Assembly: GCA_029834535.1 (NCBI GenBank)
Contig: JAQMWT010000165.1
Coordinates: forward strand, 21,798 to 85,797
DNA length: 64,000 nucleotides
From: Chrysophaeum taylorii
Lineage: Eukaryota > Sar > Pelagophyceae > Pelagomonadales > Pelagomonadaceae
Direction of reading: 5' to 3'
This document shows positions 1 to 10,786 of this stretch, piece by piece. Position 1 is the stretch's first letter; each line of letters starts with the position of its first letter. Position numbers and translations under genes: made by a program. The notes under the pieces are model-generated. The model saw only the letters and a program-made list of their open reading frames with translations, was not told the DNA's origin and searched no databases.

Positions 1-131
1 CACGCTGTACGTCTTCACCAAAGAGAAGATCTTGCTCGTCGAGAAACCGGTCACACGAAGAAATGTATAGGGTAATTTTCGGAATGAATGAATGAATGAC
101 AGACACAACGGTCTTCGAGTTGAATTAGGAG
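1..131 (+). other. 5' flank of the first gene
   Basis: Non-coding leader before the first gene. It contains a short AATG microsatellite (about 83-97). No TATA box or other promoter element stands out. Confidence 0.4.
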
Positions 132-1142
132 ATGCTTTGGAAGCCCTCGTTTGTCTTCGCCGGGTCGAGAGGGGGTATCATCCTCGCCGCGTCGGTCGAC
201 GACGAGCTGCCGACGATCGCCGAGGTCGAGGCCGACGCGGAGCTGTATCGGGGACCGGAAGATCTTGATTATGTCCACCCGAACCAGCTGCCGATGGAAC
301 ATCCTTGGACTGCGGAAGAATTTTCGAACTTTTACACCGACGGCCGCGCCGCCTGGGAGACACCAACGGACCTCGCGGTTGCCGTTGGGTTTGTCGACGA
401 CCGCCGGAAGCGCGACGCGCTTCACATGGATCATTTGTATTGGGCGCGGAAATCGGAAATTAATGCTACGAAAATTTACGCGTCTTACGTGGTCGACGAA
501 GGCGCCGTCGTCGCCGCCGTCGGAGAGGACAAATTCGAGCTTCTCGAGGCGGATCCGCTGAAGGATGTTTACGACCGCCGCGAGATTTACCACTGGAAAT
601 TGTCGGGAGATCCGTATCTAGAATACGAGATATCCGAAGTACCTCCGTTCTGTATCTTGAGATTTATAAAAAAGAAATCCCCGAAACATCTCAGCTTTCT
701 TCGGAAGACGAAGCGCGTCCACAAAGTTGGAACGCTTCGGCGATTGAACGAAACCGAACCCATCGGCGAATTGTTGTTCGCATTTTTTGGATCCAAAAAG
801 GAGTGTCTGCGGTGGTTAGAATCGGATCCGTCGGAATTCGAGATCGTCTGGTGTTCTCGGTACAGCGACCTCGCGGTCTCGTCGCACCACATCACCCAGC
901 CCTACCCCTGGAATCTCCTCGCAGATCCGTTGAAGGCGAGGCTCGTCGAGGACGGTATCCTCGAACTTCCGGAACGACACGTCACGAGGATTGAGTTGGA
1001 CGACACAACAGGCAAATACCGCGCCTACAACATCACAACGAGAGACCCCCGCATCACCTCGAATTACGTCGCACCAACTCCAAAACCCTTCGTCCTCTTC
1101 GACGACGACGATGATGATCCCTCCCTCTTCATGGAGGAGTAG
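132..1142 (+). CDS. Protein with two YCII-like domains
   Basis: Single-exon 336-residue protein. I read two weak YCII-like (dimeric alpha/beta barrel) modules, at about residues 80-156 and 172-247. Each has a conserved HL pair (DHLYW; KHLSFL), a hydrophobic strand, and a DP motif after an acidic helix (LEADPL; LESDPSEF). YCII proteins are small, poorly understood enzymes or binding proteins; a tandem pair in a eukaryote is unusual. The C-terminus is acidic, with a run of six aspartates. There is no signal peptide or membrane segment. The first ATG of the frame is used; an in-frame later start is possible. The protein could also simply be an uncharacterised family, since the match rests on spacing and a few residues. 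Confidence 0.6.
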   Translation: MLWKPSFVFAGSRGGIILAASVDDELPTIAEVEADAELYRGPEDLDYVHPNQLPMEHPWTAEEFSNFYTDGRAAWETPTDLAVAVGFVDDRRKRDALHMDHLYWARKSEINATKIYASYVVDEGAVVAAVGEDKFELLEADPLKDVYDRREIYHWKLSGDPYLEYEISEVPPFCILRFIKKKSPKHLSFLRKTKRVHKVGTLRRLNETEPIGELLFAFFGSKKECLRWLESDPSEFEIVWCSRYSDLAVSSHHITQPYPWNLLADPLKARLVEDGILELPERHVTRIELDDTTGKYRAYNITTRDPRITSNYVAPTPKPFVLFDDDDDDPSLFMEE

Positions 1143-1620
1143 AAGGCATTGGACGCGCTGGTGGTAGCACGATCTCTAGAAGAAAGGGACGTGCAGTTCT
1201 CGTGCGATAATCCCGCGGCCCGGCCCTTATTAATGATGGTGCTATTATCGCTCTTTTTCACGCGTTGGTTGAATATAAAATAAAAACGCGCGGTGATGAC
1301 TCCTCGTCTTGCCCCCCTCTGCGTTTTGGCAGACTGGTGATAGGGGTGGCAGGCCTCTCCTCTGGTCTCCAGTGCGGGATGAATGACGTCATTCACAGTA
1401 CCCCCCCCCCCCCAGGACCTGCTTCTAAATCTAGCAATACATGCCGCGTTTGGCTATAATCGACGCACAATGTTGTTGTAAAATCCCAAATGTAGGTTTC
1501 CGGGACAATCGTTTCGGGTATTGAAGGTCCTAGTCAATTTTTCAAACACGAAACCAGAACCCCCTCCCCACTTTGCCGCCGACCTTTTATTTTTTTTCCA
1601 TCCTGAAAAAAACCGGCAGC
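1143..1620. other. Intergenic stretch
   Basis: No supported gene. It holds a C-homopolymer of about 13 bases near 1401 and AT-rich patches that may be the 3' end of the upstream gene. It ends at the target site of the family A retrotransposon. Confidence 0.4.
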
Positions 1621-1625
1621 GCGTG

Positions 1626-1705
1626 TGTGAGGAAGCTATGACACTTACCCCTGCACCACCACGTCCCCATTATAGTTCTCGCATCCCCATTTCAGTTCTC
1701 TCGCA
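1626..1705 (+). repeat. 5' LTR of Copia-A copy 1
   Basis: 80 bp. It starts TGTGAGG and ends CTCGCA; the 3' LTR ends CTCACA, so the ancestral ends were the inverted pair TGTGAG/CTCACA. It differs from the 3' LTR by a 3-bp duplication, a 2-bp indel and two or so substitutions. Confidence 0.8.
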
Positions 1706-1718
1706 TGGTACCAGGTGC
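1706..1718 (+). promoter_or_regulatory. Putative primer-binding site
   Basis: Starts with TGG immediately after the 5' LTR (TGGTACCAGGTGC), as expected for pairing with the CCA end of a tRNA primer. The second copy has TGGCAACAGGTG at the same place. I did not assign the tRNA. Confidence 0.5.
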
Positions 1719-1807
1719 TCGTTCACGATCGAGCCCGTGCTTGACTTCGTGGCGACTCCTCCTCGGCTTCAGTTCATTGCTACGTGTTCGGTTCGTTGTC
1801 GTCTATC

Positions 1808-2900
1808 ATGTCCTCGATCGAAATTCAAGCGAGCAAGCTTTCGCGAACACTCGATGCCTTCAGCGGTGAGCGACATTTTTTTTTTTTTCACCCATGGCCA
1901 CGTCGTCTCGCGACCATGATCATCTCTACCGGCGATCACATTATCTTGACCAACGATACGTGGACTAGCATCTCAGCATCTCGCTGCTCTGAAGCAGATT
2001 TTCTCAGCATCTCGCTGCTCTGAAGAAGAATTTCGCGTCGTCAAGCAACAACGTTGATATCCATGAAAACCGTGACATGAACTTCACGCGACTTTACAAG
2101 CGCATTGCCGATGTTGTCTACATGGGCCGTGGGGATCGCGTAGCGAACTTCCTCAACAAGTTCATCATCATCGGAGTATACGAGTTGTTCGGCATTGTAC
2201 CTATCACCGGCGTTCAAGTTGCTCGGCATTGTGCCTGATCCGACGCACCCTCGAGTGTGTCCTCGCATTTGACTACGTGCATCGTGCTTCAAGCCTTACT
2301 GGCTTTGTTTTATCGTCTCGCGTTTCGTACCGACGACTGTGGTTGTACCTTTGAGAAGTTCAACACCAATCAATTTAGATGGCATGCACAACCACTTCCG
2401 CCGCGCTATCCGCCGCGTCGTCAGCCACGACTTCCGACTCTTTCAACTGACCTACCCTAGACGCCCCCCTTTCCAAACAACCTGGCTCTACTCGATTCCG
2501 ACGCACTACCCAATGTCCTTTTGGCGGCTGCTGCAAGGATCATCACTTTAAGAGGGACTGCCGCAAGTTTCAAAGTTCCTAGCTATTCCACGACAACGCC
2601 CTACCCACCATCGCCGTTCTTCTCAACAGCGCAACACACCCAATGACTCCAACAACACCCAACAACACCAACCCACCAACACCAACACCAGTAACACTAC
2701 CTTTTCTGCTCCTATGCCTACTCCAACCTTGACTGATTCTAGTTCCACTCCGCCGCTTTTCTTAATACCACCGCCTATTACACATCTTTGCACCTTTCTG
2801 CCAATCAAGATAATTCCAAGTCAGCGTGTGTACCGCCGATTTTCTGACGCAAGCACATCAACAACCATATCCCACGGAAGCCCCTCGTTTTTGTGAAGGA
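1808..2900 (+). pseudogene. Copia-A gag-like region
   Basis: Begins at an ATG (1808) reading MSSIEIQASKLSRTLDAF and continues through several frames. At 2514-2561 it encodes a CCHC-type zinc knuckle (C-x4-C-x4-H-x4-C) typical of gag nucleocapsid. The C-terminal part is rich in N, T, Q and P. The second copy at 36.9-37.98 kb matches this organisation and its frames are also broken. Confidence 0.65.
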
Positions 2901-2934
2901 AAAGTGTTTTTGTGGAAGCCCCTCGTTTTTGTTT

Positions 2935-3160
2935 TTAGCTCCCATTGCACAGGCGCCCTTCGTTCTGTATTTTCCGCTATTCGTTGCTCCACCCCTCGTT
3001 CTGTATTTTCACCTCCCTCGTCGTTGCTCCCCTCCTCGTTCTGTATTTCGCCTATTCGTTGCTCCACTCCCCGTTGTGCATTTTCTGCTATTCGTTGATC
3101 CACTCCCCGTTGTGCATTTTCACCTATTCGTTGATCCACTCCTCGTTGTGCTTATCGGTT
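2935..3160 (+). repeat. Internal tandem repeat of Copia-A
   Basis: Five to six imperfect units of roughly 40-45 bp built on 'ctattcgttgatccactcc' and 'cgttctgtattttc'. The same array is present in the reversed copy at about 36,480-36,720 with a different number and order of units, so it changes copy number between insertions. Confidence 0.65.
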
Positions 3161-4549
3161 CTGGTAAAACCGGCGAATCACGTTCCATCGCGCATTTCAC
3201 CCGCCACAACTAAGCTGTGCCTGTCAATTTTTCGCGTGCGCAGCTTTCGTGCTTCCTATGTGGTTGGATCGCTCATCTTCGGGATCCTGGACAGACGCTT
3301 CTTTGCTGTGTGATTTGTGGTTCTCCTTCGCGCACTCTCGCCTTTTCGCCGCTTTCCTGACCTTTAAAATCCGGTTTTGCTATCGACGTGAATTCCGTGC
3401 TCAGCACCCGCGACGCTATCTGCACTGTTCTTACGTGCCACTGCGACGCAATCTGCAACGTTCTTACGTGCCGCAACTGTTTTGCCACTGTCGCCAACTT
3501 CTACCGCAGTCTATTCGAGTATGACGAGCGAAGCTCGCCGCTTGCTCCTCCAACGTTGGCCCATATGGCAACTTCGTTCTTGCGAATGCGAAAACGGGCC
3601 ACTTTCTTATCTGCCACAGCAGGCTGGCATACAGCAGCATTGTCTACCCGTGTTCGTTCCTTACACCGCTGGCGCGTCCGAAGTCTTCCATTTTCGCGTA
3701 CAGGACGCGGTCGTGCCCATGGCAACTTGCTCGCGCCACAACAACCAAACACCCAACGTTCGCATCAACCCTGTTTACGCCTGTTTTTGCTTCTGTCGAC
3801 TCCGACCATCGTCATAACCTGTTCACCATGCACCATGCAACATATCTGACCAAAGGCACCGTTCTCATCAGCTGACCAAAGGCATTGTTCTCATCAGACG
3901 TCTGGTACACTGCCCTCATATATACCAGCCTGTGTTCCCGCTATCTTTACCCCGCTGCGATCCTCTGTGGCAACAATCGCTTAACGCAAGTCTTCCCAGG
4001 CACTTTTGTCGCTATTGTTCTTCCGACCTCGATTTTGCTGACAGTTTCGCTTATCAGATTTTCCCTCCAATGTCAACCACCGGAACTTCAACGTCGTTCC
4101 GACTTTCTCGAATCACGCGCTCTCGTCTACTGTTGCCCGATTGTCACCTGTTCTTCCGCTGTTGCCCCCTTGTCCCCTGTGTTTGATGAGAATGCGCCGG
4201 TTTCACTGGGACTGATCACCCCATCACGTGAACCGACCATTCTACGAGCTCATGAACTCCGACGAACCAAAGAGAGAAAACAACAAAAAGTGCACAACAA
4301 AGTCGAGCCAACCTGAGCCGACAAAACAAAAAGCATGCAAAACAAAGTCCAGCCAAACGGAGCCGACCGCGCAAAGTCGACAAAAAGCGCACATTATTCA
4401 GAAACAAATGGAGAGCCAACTCAAACCCCCAATACTGGCGTTTTACCACGCACTGTCGATTCTGTGTCATCTTGTCATTCCCTTCGATTCTGTGTCATCT
4501 TGTCCTCCCCTGTACGTCAATTATTCTAGCTTTCGTTTGTTAGTTCATT

Positions 4550-6110
4550 ATGTCTTCCTTCCCCTCTGTCTCGCCCAGCCCATCCAAATCCTGCACGTCG
4601 GTTACAAGCCCTTGCCAAAGAATATCATATGTTGTTCGCGTTCCTTCTCCTTTTTCTGGCACCATCTGCCCTTTGAAGTGGGTCCATCGCACAAAGTATG
4701 AATCTGGCCGCTTCAAATCGCACACTGCTCATCTAGTTGTCCGCGGTTACACCCAGGTTCACGGCATTGCTTACCACGACACGTACCGTCCTGTAGATGT
4801 CATCTCTGCTTTCATACAAGCCCCTGTCTGGCGTTGCTGTTCACGACTGGGATTTGCAGAAGTTGGATGTAAGCTCCGCTTTTATCCAAGCTCCCATTGA
4901 CGAAGACATCTATGTCTGGCCACCCGAAGGTTATGCTCCTCGCCAACCCACCGATGGTTTCAAAATCATTTACACGCACCGTCGCTCTTGGTATGGTTGC
5001 AAACAAGCTTGTCGTAATTGGTGGCTTTATTTGGCAGGCTTTCTCGTCAATGACTGTGGCTTCGTCCGCGGATCTGGTGGCACTTGCCGTTACAAGCTCG
5101 TGCTTAATTCTACCGTTGTCCTGCGTCTCGTTCTTGTCGTTGATGATCTTCTTGTGGCGCACTCTCGTTCTTGCCTTGGTCATTACCAAGCCTTCTTCCT
5201 CCGTTTCCGAACCTTCACTGATGTCAACGAGCTTGATCTGACCACTTACGTTGGTCTCCGCATTACGCGTGCTCGCGCACAACCAGACTTGACTCCCGCT
5301 CCCAAAGTTCTTCCTCTTTCTGCGGCTGCTTCTCCTGCACCTGACTCCCCTGCTCACGTCTTCATGGCACGCATCCCTTTTCGTCGTATTGTTGGCTGTG
5401 TTTTATTTATCTCCATCATGACTCGCCCTGATATCACTTGGTCCGTCAATCAGTGTGCGCGTTTTTCACACAATCCTGGTAAACCCCACTGGCACGCTTT
5501 ATCCCACACTCTGCGTTATCTCAACGGTTCTCAGGCTCTTGCCCTTGTTCTTGGTCGCGATTCTACCCTTCGTCTCTGTGGTTATTCCGACTCCAGCTGG
5601 ACCGACGACCCTGATGACCGCCACTCCACTACTGACTTTTGTTTTCTCCTTGCTGGCTCTATGATATCCTACTGCTCACGCTCGCAGTACCTCCTCGCCC
5701 GCTCCTCTTTTGAAGCTCAATTGCTCGCTCTTTACGCCGCTACTGCTGAGCTCTCTTGGCTTCTCAAACTTTTTGATGACTTTGCTCTCCCTCGTCACAC
5801 GGTACCAATGTATGTCGATAACAGAACCACCGTCACCCAAGTCCGTCTCCAATGTCTCTCGCGGCGCACCAGCCATATTGATATTCGTTTTACAGCACCG
5901 CCGAATATCATCGCAACCACATCATTGATCTCCAACACATTCCCCACCTTGACAACCTTAGTAATATCTTCACCCGCAGTACGGAAGCTCCTTCCTTCCT
6001 CCGGCTTCGTGCTCGTTACCTCACCTCGTGACTTCGCCCGATATCTCTTGTCTCTTTCTGCCACAATGCCTCTCCTGACGTCTGCCTTCACGCTTCTCCT
6101 CTGTAAGCGT
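4550..6110 (+). pseudogene. Copia-A reverse transcriptase-RNase H remnant
   Basis: Copia RT signatures are readable: KLDVSSAFIQAPIDEDIYV (palm), then VLVVDDLL at the catalytic box, where most Copia elements have YVDD. RNase H follows with CGYSDSSWTDDPDD, SSFEAQLLALYAA, MYVDNRTTV and RTSHIDIRF. The longest frame runs 4797-6164. Frame changes before 4,800 and after 5,890 separate it from the rest, and part of the RT between the fingers and the palm is rearranged compared with the 33-35 kb copy. Confidence 0.85.
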
Positions 6111-6211
6111 CTCACTTACCCCTTTTTCCTTCTTCCTTTTCTTTCTTTTCCAGCACCTGTGTGAGAACCTCACTTACCCCTTTTTTCCCTCTCTTTCTTT
6201 TCCAGCACCTG

Positions 6212-6286
6212 TGTGAGGAAGCTATGACACTTACCCCTGCACCACGTCCCCATTATAGTTCTCACATCCCCATTTCAGTTCTCACA
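6212..6286 (+). repeat. 3' LTR of Copia-A copy 1
   Basis: 75 bp, TGTGAG...CTCACA. Directly upstream (6,142-6,211) a pyrimidine-rich block ending 'tccagcacctgtgtgag' is duplicated, as if the end of the element had stuttered. The flank carries the GCGTG target duplicate. Confidence 0.8.
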
Positions 6287-6291
6287 GCGTG

Positions 6292-7403
6292 TGTTTGAAT
6301 TTGTAACACAAATTCTTTGGTTGAAAAACTAGCCCTCTCCAAGAGAGGGTGTAAGCTCTGTCTGAAATTAAAAGTGTGCTAAAGTAAGAGAGCTAACCCT
6401 AGGATAGGGGGGTACTAACCCTATATCAAATTTTCTATCTCTACGCCCTGACAGATTGAACTCGGTGAGCGAAATCTGGATCAAACTAAGTAGGAAGTGA
6501 CTTTCCATCGACAAGAATGTAGAGAGTGTTCTGGACGGAGTTGTATGGTGGAAGAGTAGCACCAAGAGCAACTTTTTGAGATGGTGGTGAAGAAGATGTA
6601 GAGTGAACACCGTAGGCGTTCTTGACCTTGTGGAATAAATTGCGGGGGAGAAGCTTGGGAAAATGATCGGCAATCTGGTAGTGAGTAGGACACCAGAGGG
6701 GAAGAATGACCGAGTTGGCCTGGTAGTCACGAATGCGAAATTCTCGGAAATTGATATGGCGAGAGGGAGCACGGACTTTAGGGTGATTAGCGACATGTAG
6801 TGCGCTAGCGTTGTCAATAAGCAGGGGAATAGCGTGACCTTGATCGCGCGAAAGCAGATAAGGGTGGGAGGAGAACAGCTGGTGAATCCAGTGACATTCA
6901 TCGGCGGCTGCGCTGGCGGCGATAAGTTCAGCTTCCATGGTGCTTTCGGCAGTAAGAGTTCGGCGTTTGCTAGTAGACCAGAATACGAGATCGCCAAATA
7001 CGAAAATACATGCACCAGAATGAAATCTTAGGCGAGGATCAGAACGGTCAGCGAAACTGGCAGTAAAACAAGTAATAGGCGAACGAAGATGATGCAGTTC
7101 TGGATATGTGCCGATCAGATGCTGAATAAAGGGCGTAATGGAGGGACTGTCGGATGAATAGTCGAGAGAATCATTCGGTGTACCCTTCAAATAGCGAAGT
7201 AAAACATACAAATGTAAAAGATGGGTCTGCTCAGGGTTGTGCATGCCTTTACAGCATTTTTTGCACAGAGTAGTGATGTCGGGGTGACATGTGACAGACA
7301 AGTAAATACTAGTGCCACCGTAATGAGGAAAGTGCTTGCGTAATATTGCAGAGCATTTAGCATGCAGTGGTAAGTCACCTGGGAAACCATCCCGTCTCAT
7401 CAT
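6292..7403 (-). mobile_element. Copia family B fragment (3' end: RNase H and tail)
   Basis: Minus-strand coding sequence from 7403 to about 6486 matches the 3' end of the long element at 43.8-52.9 kb: RNase H with ACIFVFGDLVFWS, STMEAELIAASAAADE, LLIDNASALHVA and PSRHINFREFRIRDY. Everything upstream of the RT palm is missing. The 190 bases after the stop (6,292-6,480) are non-coding and may hold the family B 3' LTR, which the long copy lacks. Family A copy 1 is inserted directly beside this end. Confidence 0.8.
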
Positions 7404-7681
7404 GAACTGTGGCGTTAGGAGAATTTAGGCCTACCTGGCGTGCCTTCGAATCCTGGCTCGCCGCTCGCGTCCGTGCCCTTGATGGAGTCACTGGACGAGG
7501 ATGGCCGTTCTCTCGCCACACAACCACAAACAATTTCCGTGCCTGGTCCTCACGACTTGAGGATCGGCTGTTGCTTTATGATTAAGATATTATCGAAATA
7601 CAGAAATCAGGGTGACACATGTCACGGAAAAAGAAGATGATGTCATAAAGAAAACTGACATCATCATGACGTAGTAGGGTG
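7404..7681. other. Intergenic stretch
   Basis: No gene seen. It links the Copia-B fragment to the hairpin element. It contains repeated 'atgatgtcat'/'gacatcatcatgacgt' sequence near 7,628-7,675. Confidence 0.35.
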
Positions 7682-8024
7682 CCCCTGATAAGGGGGGGCC
7701 TAAAAGAGGGGTAAGCCTTAGGCAGGGTCGGATAAGAAAGTTCGTACGAGCCGTTAACTATGTTTCAGTTTGTACTAAGACATACTCAACGGATCGCTGA
7801 GCTATGTTCATTTGTACTCAAGCAGTATGTGCCGCCACGCCGCGAGATCGTCGCGATGGAACTAGTCCCCATAGTGAAGTCGGCATCCTTTCGTCCCCTC
7901 ACGCAAAAAAAGGAAAAAGCCCACGCGTTGTAGGACCCGTCGTTGCGGCGCGGGCTAGTCTCGTTTTCTTATCCGACCCTACCTTAGGAGGCGGGAGTTG
8001 CCGCCACAGGACTCCCCTGATAAG
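7682..8024. mobile_element. MITE-like hairpin element
   Basis: A 24-bp inverted repeat (7716-7739 and 7965-7988, about two mismatches, core agggtcggataagaaa) encloses about 225 bp without coding potential. An 11-bp direct repeat cccctgataag sits outside it (7682-7692 and 8014-8024). This geometry resembles a small non-autonomous DNA transposon, though the direct repeats do not abut the inverted repeats, so the true ends are uncertain. Confidence 0.4.
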
Positions 8025-9598
8025 AATTCGAGCTGCCCCAGCGAGCTGCTAGCGCGAGGAGCGCGGCTTCGCCTTACGAGCATCTCGTGAACGAATCTTC
8101 TGGTAAACGCGGGTGACGACCGGTTCAGGAACTCGACCACTGCGTAAAGTAAACTCGGGGATCAACACATCAATCTCGTGCGGAGCGAATCCGTGACACA
8201 AGGAGTTGTGTTGGATGAGATTCTGGACTTGTCGGTGAAACTGCGACCTTCAACGTCCTTGAACTCGGGCTTGAGCTTACGGTGCGAAAGGTGAGAGGTC
8301 GGCTTGAAATAAGCTACATCATACTACATCATCGTTCGGACCCAAATCGGAATAGAAATGGAGAGCAACACGATCATTCTGGTAATCGTAAGGCTCGTAA
8401 ACTTCGGCAACATAAATCTTCTTGCGCCAATCAGAGCGCTTCTGGTCAGGAATCCGGAAAACAACAAACTTACCGTGCTGATAATCATCACGGAAGGTAG
8501 TTTGATGGAAACAGAGAAAATTTGTGCTCAGCAAGCAATCTATTATATTTTCAGTTTCAAGGTCGAAGGACTGCCGCGAGATCTCTGACCGAGCCGCAGT
8601 TCGTGGTTCGTGGTCGTTGTGAGAAGCAATTTCTCTTTCATCTTCGCGCCCCTCCTCACTAACGCGGACAGCGCTGATTGAGCCCTCGAGCATGGGCTAA
8701 CCAACCGCTTAGCAGTTGACTTTTCAAACCATGACGTCGCCAATGAAGGGCGCAGCACTATAGCTACCCTGTTGAAAGCTCGTGTGGATTTCGAGTTTTA
8801 GGAGAACACTGGGATACAGTGCGAGGCAATCGCGTTGAGGCGGATCCATTTTGATGCCGTGCGCTCAAAATCATCTTGGGTCCGACCATCCCACCGTCGT
8901 ACCGTGCTCAACGCACTCAGCCCTCTTATTCGGAAGACGGGCAGGTACGACCCCTTGCCACCAGCCAGGTGGCAGAGAGACGGACCTGAATCGCCATGAG
9001 CGCCAGGAGCTCAGGCGGTGCGAAGCACATCTAAGTGCTCCACAGCCTGGGATAACGCCAGCGACAGTCGATCATCAACGCATGTAGTCGGATGCACAGT
9101 CGAAGCTGTGCCGAACACAGCTTCCGAGCGAGAAGCAAGCGTGACGATCTCGTCAAGATCCCGGACGGGGGGTATGGCGATGACAAGGTCTGACACTGGA
9201 GCACGGCTACGTGCGACTGCGAGTCTGCGAGGAAAAGAGAGGAAGAGAGTCTGGCAGCACGGGCCCATGGCACCACAGGACAATGGAAGTTTCGCCTTCC
9301 TCACCTTCGGTGAAACCCGATGTCCTTCATTAACTCCACTCCCACAGAACGTCAATTTAGACCCAGCCTCGTACAGTGTCCGCGGAAGAGAGTAGAGCAG
9401 AACAGGAAGAAACAAAGGAAGGTAGGAAGGGGAAAAAAAAGGAGCGCGGGGCAGGGCGGTGCAGAGCAGAGACAAGGAGAGATAAAACTCCGCAAAGACG
9501 AGAGGATAGAGGAAGGAGAAGACACAGATTGCAGGGACGGTGGGAAATTCGGAGAGGTGGCGACAGAAATGCTTTCGTGAGCACACACTTTTTGAGTA
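8025..9598. other. Region without a secure gene
   Basis: A minus-strand frame at 8319-8693 (124 residues) contains a plausible folded segment ending KKIYVAEVYEPYDYQNDRVALHFYSD, which resembles the short chromo/BAH-like tails found in retroelement polyproteins. It has no recognisable start or partner. A 9380-9580 stretch is strongly purine-rich (GA). I cannot support a gene here. Confidence 0.35.
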
Positions 9599-10240
9599 TC
9601 ACAAGAGCTTGAAGATGATGATGGCAACCACGGCAATAAAAAGATAGGGAAAATAAGGGAGGAGTGACTTGATTGTGGGGTTGTCTGATGTGTTGTCGTC
9701 GGGGCGTGGGACAATCTCGTCAGCGTCGTGCTTGCCGGCTTCCAGAAGCTTGGCGCCGGTCTCTCTTAGCGACGTAGGTCCGGCTCGCTTCGACTCGTCA
9801 TCCAGGACGATGCCCGTATTGGAGATGTGCTTGTCCATGAAGCGAAACTCCTTGACGCGAGAGCCGACGACTTCTCTAACACAGACCTCGCGCAAGTCGC
9901 CATCGACGGGAGTGTACACCGCGATGTACGTAGGGTCCCGCCAGCTCACCAGCACATAGCTCCGCTTGTCCCGTTTCACCACGAGTTTGGTGCTTTGGTA
10001 GTTCCCCGTCTTCACAGTGCGCACCCTGATTTTCGCGCCGATTTGTGCCGTCGCCAGGCGAAATCGTGCGCCGAAGTTACCCGCGCGGTTAGCCGTCGTC
10101 ACTTTTTCAGTCGCGAACATCGACCGAGCAACGACGAAGAGCACCTCCTCCTCAGACGATGTGTTGCGCAGGACCAGACGCGCATCGCGACCAATCGACC
10201 ACGCCAACAAATTTCTCGCAACCTGAGACGACGCGTCCAT
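9599..10240 (-). CDS. Predicted tail-anchored membrane protein
   Basis: 213 residues, single exon, start at 10240. The body (1-185) is soluble, rich in beta-strand-like alternation and basic/acidic residues, with no family I recognise. The last ~22 residues (SLLPYFPYLFIAVVAIIIFK) form one hydrophobic segment, the layout of a C-terminal tail anchor with the bulk in the cytosol. Codon use and GC are like the cellular genes nearby, and no frameshift is seen. Its 5' flank has two 26-bp direct repeats. Function unknown. Confidence 0.65.
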   Translation of the reverse strand: MDASSQVARNLLAWSIGRDARLVLRNTSSEEEVLFVVARSMFATEKVTTANRAGNFGARFRLATAQIGAKIRVRTVKTGNYQSTKLVVKRDKRSYVLVSWRDPTYIAVYTPVDGDLREVCVREVVGSRVKEFRFMDKHISNTGIVLDDESKRAGPTSLRETGAKLLEAGKHDADEIVPRPDDNTSDNPTIKSLLPYFPYLFIAVVAIIIFKLL

Positions 10241-10250
10241 GCCAGACTAT

Positions 10251-10416
10251 TCTTGGGAAAGTTCAAGTTGGGATCACTACATATTGGTTGGACTTAATAT
10301 AATCGCAGTGAATCGGGACTCGACGACAAGAACTTTTGACGTCATACTTGAACCCGTTTCTGGACTGGCGGTATATACAATAGGCTCCAATTCTCGGGAA
10401 AGTTCAAGTTGGGATC
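10251..10416. repeat. Pair of 26-bp direct repeats upstream of the tail-anchored protein gene
   Basis: 10251-10276 and 10391-10416 are identical except for one base (core gggaaagttcaagttgggatc), 140 bp apart. They lie just upstream of the minus-strand start at 10240, so they could be paired regulatory sites or the scar of a small insertion. Confidence 0.55.
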
Positions 10417-10459
10417 CGACAGAGCTTTTAAGTACTGCTACTTAAGCAAGAACAAGTGC

Positions 10460-10776
10460 AGGCCAGTAAGTTCACCTAGTCCCAATCTCTAACCCCAGTA
10501 AGTTCACCTGGTCCCAGTAAGTTTCATATAAGTTCACCTGGTCAGTAAGTTCACCTACCTCACACCAACTCCTTTGAGCTCGTCGCTCTCGCCTCCGCCA
10601 ATCTAAGCTGCTTTGATCCGCACGCGCCGCCAACCTTTGAGATTACTCTAAAAACCCTATACTCTAAAAATCCCAGTATGTTCACCTGGTCCCAGTTTCA
10701 CCTGGTCACTCAGTTCACCTAGTCCCAATCTCAAACCCCAGTAAGTTCATGTGGTCCCAGTAAGTTCACTTATAGT
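10460..10776 (+). repeat. Short tandem array, 'cagtaagttcacctggtcc' unit
   Basis: Irregular copies of a roughly 19-base unit, interrupted by about 100 bp of other sequence (10,560-10,670). The same array, in the same relation to the helicase remnant, recurs at 55.08-55.2, 57.08-57.42 and 61.69-62.03 kb. It is a terminal part of a dispersed element. Confidence 0.7.
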
Positions 10777-10786
10777 GCGCGTGTAG

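Larger units (their letters stand above)
1621..6291 (+). mobile_element. Ty1/Copia retrotransposon, family A, copy 1 (complete, decayed)
   Basis: An insertion bounded by a perfect 5-bp target duplication GCGTG (1621-1625 and 6287-6291). LTRs lie at 1626-1705 and 6212-6286. Between them are gag-like sequence with a zinc knuckle, then Copia-type reverse transcriptase and RNase H in the usual pol order. Reading frames change repeatedly, so the copy is dead. A second copy lies reversed at 33.4-38.15 kb. I could not identify a protease or integrase core with confidence in the 3.1-4.4 kb part. Confidence 0.85.

Noticed and set aside
9357-9714. Hydrophobic Ser/Leu/Phe-rich frames opposite the GA-rich tract
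   Set aside because: Low-complexity translation of a polypurine strand; no start or family.
10460-10776. 'cagtaagt' repeats as arrays of splice donors
   Set aside because: The unit lacks the GT at the expected place (CAG|TAAGT) and lies in a dispersed repeat.
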